Part shown: positions 32,224 through 43,300 of the stretch, piece after piece
Layout of the letters: each line of letters begins with the position of its first letter
Numbering within the stretch: position 1 is the stretch's first letter
Assembly (NCBI RefSeq): GCF_023898315.1
Contig: NC_064616.1
Coordinates: 539,329,602 to 539,393,601 of the forward strand
Direction of reading: 5' to 3'
From: Schistocerca nitens
Taxonomy: Eukaryota > Arthropoda > Insecta > Orthoptera > Acrididae
DNA: 64,000 nt
Notes under the pieces: generated by a model
What the model saw: only the letters and a program-made list of their open reading frames with translations
What the model was told of the DNA's origin: nothing
Databases searched by the model: none
Made by a program: the position numbers and the translations under genes

Positions 32224-33645
32224 CACTCCTGGAAATGGAAAAAAGAACACATTGACACCGGTGTGTCAGACCCACCATACTTGCTCCGGACACTGCGAGA
32301 GGGCTGTACAAGCAATGATCACACGCACGGCACAGCGGACACACCAGGAACCGCGGTGTTGGCCGTCGAATGGCGCTAGCTGCGCAGCATTTGTGCACCG
32401 CCACGGTCAGTGTCAGCCAGTTTGCCGTGGCATACGGAGCTCCATCGCAGTCTTTAACACTGGTAGCATGCCGCGACAGCGTGGACGTGAACCGTATGTG
32501 CAGTTGACGGACTTTGAGCGAGGGCGTATAGTGGGCATGCGGGAGGCCGGGTGGACGTACCGCCGAATTGCTCAACACGTGGGGCGTGAGGTCTCCACAG
32601 TACATCGATGTTGTCGCCAGTGGTCGGCGGAAGGTGCACATGCCCGTCGACCTGGGACCGGACCGCAGCGACGCACGGATGCACGCCAAGACCGTAGGAT
32701 CCTACGCAGTGCCGTAGGGGACCGCACCGCCACTTCCCAGCAAATTAGGGACACTGTTGCTCCTGGGGTATCGGCGAGGACCATTCGCAACCGTCTCCAT
32801 GAAGCTGGGCTACGGTCCCGCACACCGTTAAGCCGTCTTCCGCTCACGCCCCAACATCGTGCAGCCCGCCTCCAGTGGTGTCGCGACAGGCGTGAATGGA
32901 GGGACGAATGGAGACATGTCGTCTTCAGCGATGAGAGTCGCTTCTGCCTTGGTGCCAATGATGGTCGTATGCGTGTTTGGCATCGTGCAGGTGAGCGCCA
33001 CAATCAGGACTGCATACGACCGAGGCACACAGGGCCAACACCCGGCATCATGGTGTGGGGAGCGATCTCCTACACTGGCCGTACACCACTGGTGATCGTC
33101 GAGGGGACACTGAATAGTGCACGGTACATCCAAACCGTCATCGAACCCATCGTTCTACCATTCCTAGACCGGCAAGGGAACTTGCTGTTCCAACAGGACA
33201 ATGCACGTCCGCATGTATCCCGTGCCACCCAACGTGCTCTAGAAGGTGTAAGTCAACTACCCTGGCCAGCAAGATCTCCGGATCTGTCCCCCATTGAGCA
33301 TGTTTGGGACTGGATGAAGCGTAGTCTCACGCGGTCTGCACGGCCAGCACGAACGCTGGTCCAACTGAGGCGCCAGGTGGAAATGGCATGGCAAGCCGTT
33401 CCACAGGACTACATCCAGCATCTCTACGATCGTCTCCATGGAAGAATAGCAGCCTGCATTGCTGCGAAAGGTGGATATACACTGTACTAGTGCCGACATT
33501 GTGCATGCTCTGTTGCCTGTGTCTATGTGCCTGTGGTTCTGTCAGTGTGATCATGTGATGTATCTGACCCCAGGAATGTGTCAATAAAGTTTCCCCTTCT
33601 TGGGACAATGAATTCACGGTGTTCTTATTTCAATTTCCAGGAGTG
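32224..33645 (+). mobile_element. Tc1-like DNA transposon, copy 2 (apparently intact)
   Basis: 1,422 bp between TA dinucleotides (32222-32223 and 33646-33647). The inverted ends are about 27 bp, CACTCCTGGAAATGGAAAAA against CACTCCTGGAAATTGAAATA, with two differences. It contains one open transposase gene. Copy 1 at 16303-17723 has the same structure but is damaged. Confidence 0.95.
32468..33490 (+). CDS. Tc1-like transposase, 340 aa
   Basis: I use the ATG at 32468 (MPRQRGREPYVQLTDFERGR), the usual start for this family; the frame is open further upstream only through the non-coding left end. The bipartite HTH occupies about residues 10-125 (GMREAGWTYRRIAQHVGREV, SARTIRNRLHEAGLRSRTP). The catalytic triad is D155 (VVFSDESRFCLG), D244 (LLFQQDNARPH) and E277 (RSPDLSPIEHVWDWMKR), preceded by MVWGAISYTG. 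Between D244 and E277 there are 32 residues, two fewer than the DD34E of classic Tc1. The C-terminus ends GGYTLY. No stop or frameshift. Expected role: DDE cut-and-paste transposase acting on the 27-bp ends. Confidence 0.93.
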   Translation: MPRQRGREPYVQLTDFERGRIVGMREAGWTYRRIAQHVGREVSTVHRCCRQWSAEGAHARRPGTGPQRRTDARQDRRILRSAVGDRTATSQQIRDTVAPGVSARTIRNRLHEAGLRSRTPLSRLPLTPQHRAARLQWCRDRREWRDEWRHVVFSDESRFCLGANDGRMRVWHRAGERHNQDCIRPRHTGPTPGIMVWGAISYTGRTPLVIVEGTLNSARYIQTVIEPIVLPFLDRQGNLLFQQDNARPHVSRATQRALEGVSQLPWPARSPDLSPIEHVWDWMKRSLTRSARPARTLVQLRRQVEMAWQAVPQDYIQHLYDRLHGRIAACIAAKGGYTLY

Positions 33646-33649
33646 TATT

Positions 33650-36600
33650 TACATGTAGCTTTGAGGAAATATTATGGAACGTCCGTGAATATTAAGTGAT
33701 AGTGAGCTGACGAATTGGCTTTTCGATTTCTGTAAAGTTATTTTACAGGTAAATAACAATGTCTCTTGTCATTAAGGTTGTGGGAAACCTGCTTCTTTTC
33801 TACCTTCGCCTCTACTACAGCAGTGAGAGGATGTTCACACTCTTGATGCTCCATAGCTATGACTGGTTTAATCATCAACGCCAGTGCGTGGTTTCCTGCC
33901 CAGTAGCCTTCCTTGATTGGAACTTACTTATTCATATCTTATCAAGTCTCCCTGAAGATGCTGAAGTTTTGCAGTCAGTGTTAGATAATTGTCTCTTCAT
34001 TTCTCTGTTTTGAGGATAGAGTCACTAACAGATATTGCAAGGAAATAATTTTGAAAAGATTGTGTTGCGTAGTCATGACGCTGACAGTATTAACACTTTA
34101 GATGATCCAAAAATATAAATCACGTATGATGATGACAATTTTAGCTTACAGTACTGTTTAGGTAGAAAAAGACAAATAATTGCGACAGTTATTGATCTAT
34201 TATATTTAGTTTTCAGTCAGTGCATCTGTGTATCGTTAGTCATAATGCTCCACTCCCTAAACATTGTTACAGAAATGCAAATGACACTTAGTGACATATA
34301 CTTTTTGCATTACTATCCTCAGCAGCCACTTCTTTGAGACAGAATCTGTGGTCACTTGACATCCAACTCAAGCAACTCGTCGACGGTATTTTGGCAACAA
34401 GTCATGATACCTTTGGCGACTTTGTGAATGACGAGTTACTTCCTGGATGGCATAGAATTATAGTGTTAAATTCGCTTGACCTCTTCACATCATGTTCATT
34501 AAATAATCCGAGTGATCTAGACATAATGTGTGAAACAAGGATGTCGATTTACGGTTTTACGGTTATACGAAATCATTCCTCGTGGCAACTGGAAAGATTT
34601 AATTTTTTACGTTGTGAATTACCTGTTGTAATCAGCAGTGGGACAATAACGCAGAGAGGAAGACATTAGCTCTTCGCTAGCTCTAAAGCAACGTGGTTGC
34701 CTTTACAGCAAAGGCTACTTTGGCTAGCGTTTCTAGTCTCGAAGAAGCCCAGTGTTTAGTTTAGTGTTATTAGTTTAGTGACAGAGTTACAGGCAGCCAG
34801 ACCGAAAATCAGTAAGAATATCTTATTTGCTTTATTTATGCATTGCCACATTTCAGTGCTATTTGAGAATGTCACGCGAGAGCAAGTAAACATAGGCAGT
34901 TTCGAAGTCCGCTGTGAATAATGTGAATAATATCTCGATAATTCATACTGACAGACTCTCATTCAGGTCGTAGATACCTTTTGTTTTATTACAGTAGGCT
35001 TTTAGTATGTGGATTTCATGGCAAGCAGTATTTCATTTGTACTGGTACACGGCATATCTAACAACATTTTCCATTATTATACGTCAGAGAGGAGTTGATC
35101 ATCAATGGAATATTCTCTCACGTTATCTGAAATAGTCTAGCAGTATTCTGGTAGTTAAAAAGTGCATTTTCGTCCAGAAACGTATTTCTCGGGCAGCATT
35201 ACGGTAAGAACTGAGAATAGTGAATATTTGAGGATCAAAGATCAGAAGAAAATAAAACTGCTGGGCAGTTTTGTTTCTGAAAGCAAAAGAGTGCACTATC
35301 TTTTATTGATTACACATGATCCAGTTGTAGTTTGTTATTGTTACACTGCGGCCGAAAGTTGTATTAGTCGTTAACAACCAATGTAACCTGTAATATCGCA
35401 CGCAGTGTTCTCACTGTGATGTGATCTGTACACCTTCATCAATGTCAACTTTCGTATTGAGTGCTTAACGACGCTGTCTCCTTTCTCTCACGATGAAGTG
35501 TCTCTTTGATCGTTCGTTGCTTAACACAACAAGCATTCTCGCACGTACACTGACTCCTTCCATCTTGAAAGTCATCAGTCGCTGCAGTTATGCCTTAAAA
35601 CGGTGAGGAAGTCCAGAGGATGTAGGTTTCGTTGCCAGCTTCCGTAGGGCTGTGAAGTCCATGGTAAAGCTGTCTTGATACAGCGAAGCCACCACATAAA
35701 ATACGAATCTTATGCTCTTTCCCTCTGTAGAGATTCAGTCTCTTGAGAACAGTCGTCCTCTACAATAAACGCTGTATCCTTAAATCTCCAGTGGGGTAGT
35801 TTTATGTACCTCCTGTAATAAGACTATGTCTGTGAGGGGTGCCTGCAAGAAATCTTTATGAGTTGCAAATAGTGTTGACATTTATGATATGCTAGGGGTA
35901 AGCCTCTGACATCGGAATTAGCTGTCTCTGTTGCCACTCCAAACAGTATCGATTCGCATGACTTCAGAGCTTCCTCTCAGGTTGGTTAAGGCACTGCTCT
36001 GCCCAGATCTCTGTTCCAGTCATGGATCACTTCCGACTCTCTGCTGACAGGAACCAGTGACGTAACGTCACGTCTTACTCTTCTAGGAACTGCTCCATTT
36101 CCTGAGACCAGTACACAAATGGGGTGAGGGGGCCAGGCTTTTGTGGGAAGAGCTCCTCGTGACAGACAGGAGGGTCAACATTCTGTTGCAGCACTTCCTC
36201 CGTTCCATTATTCCATCACCTTTCGTGGTGTAGTCTGTATGGTTGTGACACCGTCAATGTCAGTTGTTTTATTCAGATCTTGCACGTTCCTACTACCGTG
36301 GTTTTAATTCCAATCACGTGGATCATCGTATACGGGGGGCTGCTCTCTTCTTCTGCTTCTTCAACGACTACTGTTTTCTTAGCTGTATCTCCACTAACAT
36401 GACAATAGCTGCTTTTCTGAGTCCTCCTGTAGAATGACTTCTTAATCCCAGACTCAGGTGACCCCAAAGTACATAAATATGGAAGCCGTTGCTTTCATGT
36501 GACGCCGTGGTGTTGTTGCGGCTGGCCCAACCTATTTGACGTCAACGGGTGCTTAGCTATTGGACATAGAGGCCCCTGAGGGAATGGCCTGCCATGCATG

Positions 36601-36652
36601 TTGTCCATTTCGTCTTGGAGCGTGTCTACATACATAAGAGGAAATGATGTTA
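33650..36652. other. No recognisable gene (3 kb)
   Basis: Several short frames (33759-34013, 34334-34669, 36273-36467) without known motifs. No repeat family recognised. It may hold unlabelled old repeats or host intergenic DNA. Confidence 0.4.
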
Positions 36653-36998
36653 TGTACAGTCGAGCTCAAAAGTATCCGGACGACCTGAATTGCATTTCGC
36701 CTGATTCGCATGCAACCCGCATAACGCAGCTGTCTAGCAGTGTCCTCTAATCGCTCCACGGTATGGTCGTCTTCCTATTGAAAATGGTTCTACATCTACA
36801 TCCATACTGCGCAAGCCACCTGACGGTGTGTGGCGGAGGGTATCCTGAGTACCTCTACCGGTTCTCCCTTCTATTCCAGCCTCGTATTGTTCGTGGAAAG
36901 AAGGATTGTTGGTATGCTTCTGTGTGGGCTCTAATCTCTCTGATTTTATCCTCATGGTCTCTTCGCGAGATATACGTAGGAGGGAGCAATATACTGCT

Positions 36999-39846
36999 TC
37001 ACTCTTCGGTGAAGGTATGTTCTCGAAACTTTAACAAAAGCCCGTACCGAGCTACTGAGCGTCTCTCCTGCAGAGTCTTCCACTGGAGTTTATCTATCAT
37101 CTCCGTAACGCTTTCGCGATTACTAAATGATCCTGTAACGAAGCGCGCTGCACTACGTTCGATCTTCTCTATCTCTTCTATCAACCGTATCTGGTACGGA
37201 TCCCACACTGCTGAGCAGTATTCAAGCAGTGGGCGAACAAGCATACTGTAACCTACTTCCTTTGTTTTCGGATTGCATTTCCTTAGGATTCCTCCAATGA
37301 ATCTCAGTCTGGCATCTGCTTTACCGACGATCAACTTTATATGATCATTCCATTTTAAATCACTCCTAATACGTACTCCCAGATAATTTATGGAATTAAA
37401 TGGTTCAAATGGCTCTGAGCACTATGGGACTTAACTGCTGAGGTCATCAGTCCCCTAGAACGTAGAACTACTTAAACCTAACTAACATAAGGACATCACA
37501 CACATCCATGCCCGAGGCAGGATTCGAACCTGCGACCGTAGCGTTAAGGAATTAACTGCTTCCTTTTGCTGACCTGCTATTTTGTAGCTAAATGATAAGG
37601 GAACTATCTTTCTATACATTCGCAGCACATTACACTTGTCTACATTGAGATTCAATTGCCATTCCCTGCACCATGCGTCAATTCGCTGCAGATCCTCCTG
37701 CATTTCAGTACAATTTTCCATTGTTACAACCTCTCGATACACCACAGCATCATCTGCAAAAAGCCTCAGTGAACTTCCGATGTCATCCACAAGGTCATTT
37801 ATGTATATTGTGATTAGCAACGGTCCTATGGCACTCCCCTACGGCACACCTGAAATCACTCTTACTTCGGAAGGCTTCTCTCCATTGAGAATGACATGCT
37901 GCGTTCTGTTATCTAGGAACTCTTCCAGCCAATCACACAATTAGTCTGATAGTCGATATGCTCTTACTTTGTTCATTAAACGACTGTTGGCAACTGTACC
38001 GAACGCCTTGCGGAAGTCAAGAAACACGGCATCTACCTGGGAACCCGTGTCTATGGCCCTCTGAGTCTCGTGGACGAATAGCGCGAGCTGGGTTTCACAC
38101 GACCGTCTTTTTCGAAACCCATGCTGATTCCTACAGAGTAGATTTCTAGTCTTCATAAAAGTCATTATACTCGAACATAATACGTGTTCCAAAATTCTAC
38201 AACTGATCGACGTTAGAGATATAGCTATATAGTTCTGCACATTTGTTCGACGTCCCTTCTTGAAAACGGGGATGACCTGTGCCCTTTTCCAATCCTTTGG
38301 AACGCTACGCTCTTCTAGAGACCTACGGTACTCCGCTGCAAGAAGGAGGGGCAAGTTCCTTCGCGTACTCTGTGTAAAATCGAACTGGTATTCCATCAGG
38401 TCCAGCGGAATTTCCTCTTTTGAGCGTTTTGAATTGTTTCTCTATCCCTCTGTCGTCTATTTCGATATCTACGATTTTGTCATCTGTGCGACAATCTAGA
38501 GAAGGAACTACAGTGCACTCTTCCTCTGTGAAACAGCTTTGGAGAAAGATATTTAGTATTTCGGCCTTTAGTCTGTCATCCTGTTTCAGTGCCATTTTGG
38601 TCACAGAGCGTCTGGACATTTTGTTTTGATCCACCTACCGCTTCGACATAAGACCAAAATTTCTTAGGATTTTCTGCCAAGTCAGTAGATAGAACTTTAC
38701 TTTCGAATTCATTTAACGCCTCTCGCAGAGCCCTCCTCACACTACATTTCGCTTCGCGTAATTTTTGTTTGTCTGCAAGGATTTGGCTATGTTTACGTTT
38801 GCTGTGAAGTTCCCTTTGCTTCCGCAGCAGTTTCCTAACTCGGTTGTTGTACCACGGTGGCTCTTTTCCATCTCTTACGATCTTGCTTGGCACATACTCA
38901 TCTAACGCATATTGTATGATTGTTTTGAACTTTGTCCACTGATCCTCAACACTATCTGTACTTGAGACAAAACTTTTGTGTTGAGCCGTCAGGTACTCTG
39001 TAATCTCATTTTTATCACTTTTGCTAAACAGAAAAATCTTCCTACCTTTTTTAATATTTCTATTTACGGCTGAAATCATCGATACAGTAACCGCTTTATG
39101 ATCGCTGATTCCCTGTTCTGCGTTAATTGTTTCAAATAGTTCGGGCCTGTTTGTCACCAAAAGGTCTAATATTTTATCGTCACGAGTCGGTTCTCTGTTT
39201 AACTGCTCAAGGTAGTTTTCAGATAAAGCACTTAAAAAAATTTCACTGGATTCTTTGTCCCTGCCACCCGTTATGAATGTTTGAGTCTCCCAGACTATAT
39301 CCGGCAAATTAAAATCTCCACCCCGAACTATAACATGGTGGGAAAATCTACTCGAAATATTTTCCAAATTATCCTTCAGGTGCTCAGCCACAACAGCTGC
39401 TGAGCCAGGGGGCTATAGAGACATCCAATTACCATGTCTGAGCCTGCTTTAACCGTGACCTTCACCGAAATTATTTCACATTTCGGGTCTCCGTCAATTT
39501 CCTTCGATACTATTGCACTTCTTATCGCTATAAACACGCCTCCCCCTTCACTATCCAGCCTTTCTCTGCGGTATACATTCCAATCTGAGTTCAGGATTTC
39601 ATTACTGTTTACGTCTGGTTTCAGCCAACTTTCTGTCCCTAGTACTATATGGGCGTTGTGACCGTTTATTAATGAGAGCAGTTCTGGGACCTTTCTATAG
39701 ACGCTCTTGCAGTTTACTATTAGCACATTAATATTGTTATTCCCTGTTGCATTTAGCCTACTCCTACCTTGCCGCGTCTCAGGAGGCGTCTTGTCGGGCC
39801 TAGGGAGGTAATTCTCTAACCTAAAAAACCCACATGTGCACTCCAC
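36999..39846 (-). pseudogene. LINE copy B ORF2 (endonuclease-reverse transcriptase), frameshifted
   Basis: Reading down from 39846: endonuclease with LIVNCKSVYRKVPELLSLI, LGTESWLKPDV and SEGGGVFIAIRS (39846-39376), then GGDFNLPDIVW, REPTRDDKILDLLVTNRPEL and ISDHKAV (39391-38900). A linker follows with PPWYNNRVRKLLRKQREL. RT: GPDGIPVRF (about 38390), VPKDWKRAQVIPVFKKG, RILEHVLCSS, QHGFRKRRSCETQLAL and VFLDFRKAFGTV (to 37941; Gly follows the usual catalytic block where copy A has Asp), then LFADDAVVYR (about 37765). A SINE interrupts at 37400-37548, and the C-terminal part runs 37334-36999 with LEYCSAVWDPYQIRL. Frameshifts near 39380, 38630, 38390 and 37940 make it inactive. Confidence 0.82.
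37400..37548 (-). mobile_element. tRNA-derived SINE (main family), truncated, in LINE copy B
   Basis: The copy runs from the 3' body to just after the B box (GGATTCGAACCTGCGACCG), so the tRNA-like A box is missing. Flanking GGAATTAA at 37392-37399 and 37549-37556 is the target duplication. Confidence 0.9.
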
Positions 39847-41279
39847 ACGTACTCCGCTACCCTTGTAGCCGCTTCCGGCGTGTAGTGCACGCCTGACCTA
39901 TTGAGGGGGACCCTACATTTCTCCACCCGATAGCGGAGGTCCAGAAATTTGGACCCCAGATCTCCGCAGAATCGTCTGAGCCTCTGCTTTAAGCCTTCCA
40001 CTCGGCTCCAAACCAGAGGACCGCGATCGGTTCTGGGAACGATACTACAAATAGTTAGCTCTGATTCCACCAAGCGAGCGAGGCTTTCCGCCTTCACCAA
40101 TTCCGCCAACCGCCTGTACGAACTGAGGATGACCTCTAAAACCAGACGGCAGGAGTCATTCGTGCCGACATGAGCAACAATTTGCAGTCGGGTGCACCCA
40201 GTGCTCTCTATCGCCGCCGGCAGGACCTCCTGCAAATCTCGGATGAGACCCCCCGGCAAGCAGACAGAGTGAACACTGGCCTTCTTCCCCGACCTTCCCG
40301 CTATTTCCCTAAGGGGCTCCATCACCCGCCTAACGTTGGAGCTCCCAATAACTAATAAACCCCTCCCCCTGTGTGCCTGCTCGGACCTTGCTGAAGTAGC
40401 GGCCACATGTCCACTCACAGGCAGAGCGGGCGATGCCACACGGCCGGCCCCCACATTGACCCTCCGTCTCGTGCGCCGCGAACGCCGCTGAACCCGCCAC
40501 TCCCCTTGGGGAGAGGGTGGCCCAACCGCGCTAGGTACCCGCGAAGATGTCTCGACAGCAGGGACAGTGGGTGAAGCATGTAACACTTGGGGGGAAATAC
40601 AGAAGCGTCTGATCTTACCCGTCGGCTTTGACCCATGACGTCACAAATACCGCGGAAACGACCATAAACAACAATTCCAATATGGCGGATATAAAAACAT
40701 CGAATACGTATTGTAAACACTGAAATACACAAGTTTCACAAAAAGCCTAATGACTGTAACGGGACAAGCGTGGGAAATTGGGGGTTTTTGGGTGGGGAGA
40801 AACTAAATATGTCGTTATGCGGTGGGGGGAGTCTGCAGTGCCCCCCCATCCCCCCACAGGCTTCATTAGTGTCAAATCAATATTTTCGAATCATAGGCGG
40901 CCGCTGCCGCGGCCGCATTCCAAAAAAAAACTCCCAACCTAACCTCAAGTGGGCTACGCTACAGATCAATATGTTCATCAAATTGCTTCATATTACGTAT
41001 ACATGTTCTTTAAACAAGAGTACATCAAACCATGTATTAGGTTTTCCCCGCCGTAATGACGTCACACACCACAACACGCTTACGTCACGGGTCAAAGCCG
41101 ACGAGTAAGATCGGACCTTTCTGTTGACCCCACTTGGGGTGTACCATGCGACGCACCAGACTCCCCACTGCCGCTACACTCCGAGGCAGCAGCCTGAAGA
41201 CGGCTCACCGCGGCCATCTACACGTTCAGCTGTTCGCGAACAGTGGCCAGCTCCTCCTGCGTCCGTACACAGCAGTCAA
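39816..41279 (-). pseudogene. LINE copy B ORF1, SGNH-esterase-like, split by a MITE
   Basis: The N-terminal part (about 41279-41140) reads EELATVREQLNV, stop, MAAVSRLQAAASECSGSGES then ASHGTPQV. A 538-bp MITE interrupts, and the frame continues LHASPTVPAVETSSRV at 40583. Basic region: RRSRRTRRRVNVGAGR. Esterase blocks: LLVIGSSNVRRVMEPL (Ser in GSSN), VHSVCLPGGLIRDL, LQIVAHVGTNDSC, LTICSIVPRTDRGPLVWSR, FLDLRYRV, and CRVPLNRSGVHYTPEAATRV, where the final His is kept. The esterase part is open over 256 aa (40586-39816). A stop after EQLNV and the MITE prevent full translation. The role in the LINE is inferred from the CR1 family. Confidence 0.8.
40593..41130. mobile_element. 538-bp non-autonomous DNA element (MITE) in LINE copy B ORF1
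   Basis: Inverted ends of about 45-50 bp: left GATCTTACCCGTCGGCTTTG then ACCCATGACGT, right complement GATCTTACTCGTCGGCTTTG then ACCCGTGACGT. A 9-bp duplication, CACTTGGGG, lies at 40584-40592 and 41131-41139. Removing the element restores the ORF1 reading GTPQV-LHASP. The inside has poly-G runs and a GCGGCCGCTGCCGCGGCCGC palindrome near 40898. There is no transposase. An 8-9 bp duplication fits hAT, Mutator or P-type elements, which I cannot resolve. Confidence 0.85.
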
Positions 41280-41457
41280 ACATCCTATCCATCCTAAGAA
41301 ATCAGTTTACTGTAGAGAGTTAATCAACTTTTAACTAGACTGCTAATTCACTAAAGGCGGCTGATTGTTGACTGAACTGTGGTTGCTAGCCACTTCTTGT
41401 AGAAAACAATGAAAATAGCACTACCTGTCTCTGGACTGTATTGAAAACAAACACTAG

Positions 41458-41903
41458 CACTACTGGCACTATGGTTGACTAAAGGGACTCTCTCTGACTG
41501 TATTCAAAACAAACACGAAATCTATGGAATACTATTACTAGCACTCGACAATTAAAGCTTCCTAAAAGCAAAAACACACGGAAGAAGAAGGGACAAGTAA
41601 GAAATATACAGTTAATACTTAAATTAAGGTAGCTCGCTGCAGAGCAGGCGTGAAGCAGACGGCAGTTATGACGACACTTACACTACTGGCACTATGGTTG
41701 ACTAAAGGGACTCACTCTGACTGTATTCAAAACAAACACGAAATCTATGGAACACTATTACTAGCACTCGACAATTAAAGCTTCCTAAAAGCAAAAACAC
41801 ACGGAAGAAGAAGTGACAAGTAAGAAAAATGCAGTTAATACTTAAATTAAGGTAGCTCGCTGCAAAGCAGGCGTGAAGCAGACGGAAGTTAGACGACACT
41901 GAC
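41458..41903 (-). promoter_or_regulatory. Two 223-bp tandem monomers at the LINE copy B 5' end (putative promoter)
   Basis: Units start CACTACTGGCACTATGGTTG at 41458 and 41681, with a partial third near 41903. The copies differ at only a few positions (for example AAGGGACAAGT against AAGTGACAAGT). They sit just upstream of ORF1 at the element's 5' end, as promoter monomers do in some LINEs. The promoter role is inference. Confidence 0.6.
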
Positions 41904-42183
41904 ACTACTGGCAGTACTGGCACTATGGCTCCAACAAGTCACCACTAGAAAAAACTCTTCTGTATCGGAGTAAATCAAGATGTAAAGTAAAGTAATGAAG
42001 GTAATGCACGTAGTAAGTTCGTCGTATTCATGATTTCCTCTTCAAAGTAACATACCGTACTTATTATTTAACACAAAATGACATTAAAAATTTAAGTAAT
42101 TCAGATTAAGCTATTTGAGAATATGTACGAACTTCAAACGACACGACGAACCGTCTCGTTCTGAATATGGATTCAAATCCAGG

Positions 42184-42435
42184 TGGTGGTGTTGGTGGTT
42201 AGTGTTTAACGTCCCGTCGACAACGAGGTCATTAGAGACGGAGCGCAAGCTCGGGTTAGGGAAGGAGTGGGAAGGAAATCGGCCGTGCCCTTTCAAAGGA
42301 ACCATCCCGGCATTTGCCTGAAAGGATTTAGGGACATCACGGAAAACGTAAATCAGGATGGCCAGAGACGGGATTGAACCGTCGTCCTCCCGAATGCGAG
42401 TCCAGTGTGCTAACCACTGCGCCACCTCGCTCGGT
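42184..42435 (-). mobile_element. tRNA-derived SINE, second family, left arm only
   Basis: Minus-strand copy: GCACAGT-type head at the right (TGTGCTAACCACTGCGCCACC), body ATCACGGAAAACGTAAATCA, and the tail GTTTAACGTCCCGTCGACAA at the left. Target duplication TTCAAATCCAGG / TTCAAATCAAGG lies at 42172-42183 and 42436-42447. The right arm has the empty site near 59955. Confidence 0.88.
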
Positions 42436-42449
42436 TTCAAATCAAGGTC

Positions 42450-43300
42450 ATGCAGACTAAGCAGAGATTTCGTGACTGACGGAAACTAAGTCATTCCTGA
42501 CTAGGCATACAGAGAGTGATATACCTCGATTTTAGACAGTATCACTTAGCAAATATCAACTTTAAACTACGTAACGTAAAAAATTTGAACGGACGCGAAT
42601 TCCTACCCAGCATCTACTGTCCCTGTTAACGAACTACGAGAGATGTTAAATATTGCTTTTTCACAAGTAACTTACATGAAATGCCGTGAGGTAAAACTTT
42701 GTGTTGGACAGGGATTCGAACCCAGATCCTAATGGGATTGTTTTCGAAGCACAATCAACTGTGACATATCGGATTTCCTCGGCAGTAGTTAGATGTTTTA
42801 ACTGAAATGACGAGACGAATCATTAATTTTTTTCCTTTGCAGGACTCCAACCCAGCACCTATCGCTTTTATATTCTAGAGAAAACGAACATTAAATATGG
42901 GTTTGCTACACCAGCAGCGGCATGTGAGCGTGTTTCAACTAGAATAATATGACGAAGAGTTCTGTGCTGACTGGGACTCGAACCCTACACATATCGTTGT
43001 TGACTACACACAGAGACGTCAGCTACCGAATTTTTCTCCTCCAGCAGCTCGGAATAACATGCTCGAACTTACAGTGATCTCGCAAATAGTTCTGTGTCTC
43101 ACTGGGAGTCAAAAACGTCAGATATCGTTAGTGTTGAAAATACATTAAAAATCAAAATTATTATCCACCAGCTAATAGGTGTTCTCATGCTAGAGCTTGA
43201 TAATACGTAATGAAAACGTCTGTGGCGGCCCAGGATTCGAACCCATTCACGTGCAATATGTGGAGATGTAGAGGAATCTGCAGTTTTGAACAAACAACAA
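42450..43300. repeat. Degenerate ~128-bp tandem array, left arm
   Basis: A motif like GGGATTCGAACCC recurs near 42590, 42718, 42843, 42972, 43108 and 43232, a spacing of 124-136 bp. Nearby words also repeat, such as CAGATATCG, GTTAACGAACTACG and CTAGAGCTTGATAATACG. Units are strongly diverged. The core resembles a tRNA B box. Confidence 0.65.

Larger units (their letters stand above)
36791..41924 (-). mobile_element. CR1/L2-like non-LTR retrotransposon, copy B, nested in the foldback arm
   Basis: The minus-strand LINE has its 3' (GATGTA)n tail at 36791-36805 and its 5' end near 41924. The flanks ATGGTTC (36784-36790) and ATGGCTC (41925-41931) look like a 7-bp target duplication with one change; the right arm shows the empty site, AAATGGTTCCAACAAGTC, near 60325. 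The element contains ORF1, ORF2, two 223-bp 5' monomers, a 538-bp MITE and a truncated SINE. Without these insertions it is about 4.4 kb, like copy A. Confidence 0.88.

Noticed and set aside
32572..33003. 143-aa antisense frame (and twins at 16944-17375 and others)
   Set aside because: Shadow of the GC-rich Tc1 transposase gene on the opposite strand, repeated in the other copy only because the elements are homologous.
36553..36955. Independent small MITE at the left CAGTCG end
   Set aside because: The homology to the right side continues beyond the inserted LINE (41925 onwards), so the sequence is the tip of the long arm and not a separate short element.
42590..43240. CRISPR-like array in the ~128-bp repeats
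   Set aside because: Units are strongly diverged, the conserved word is only about 13 bp, and the context is an insect transposon arm.
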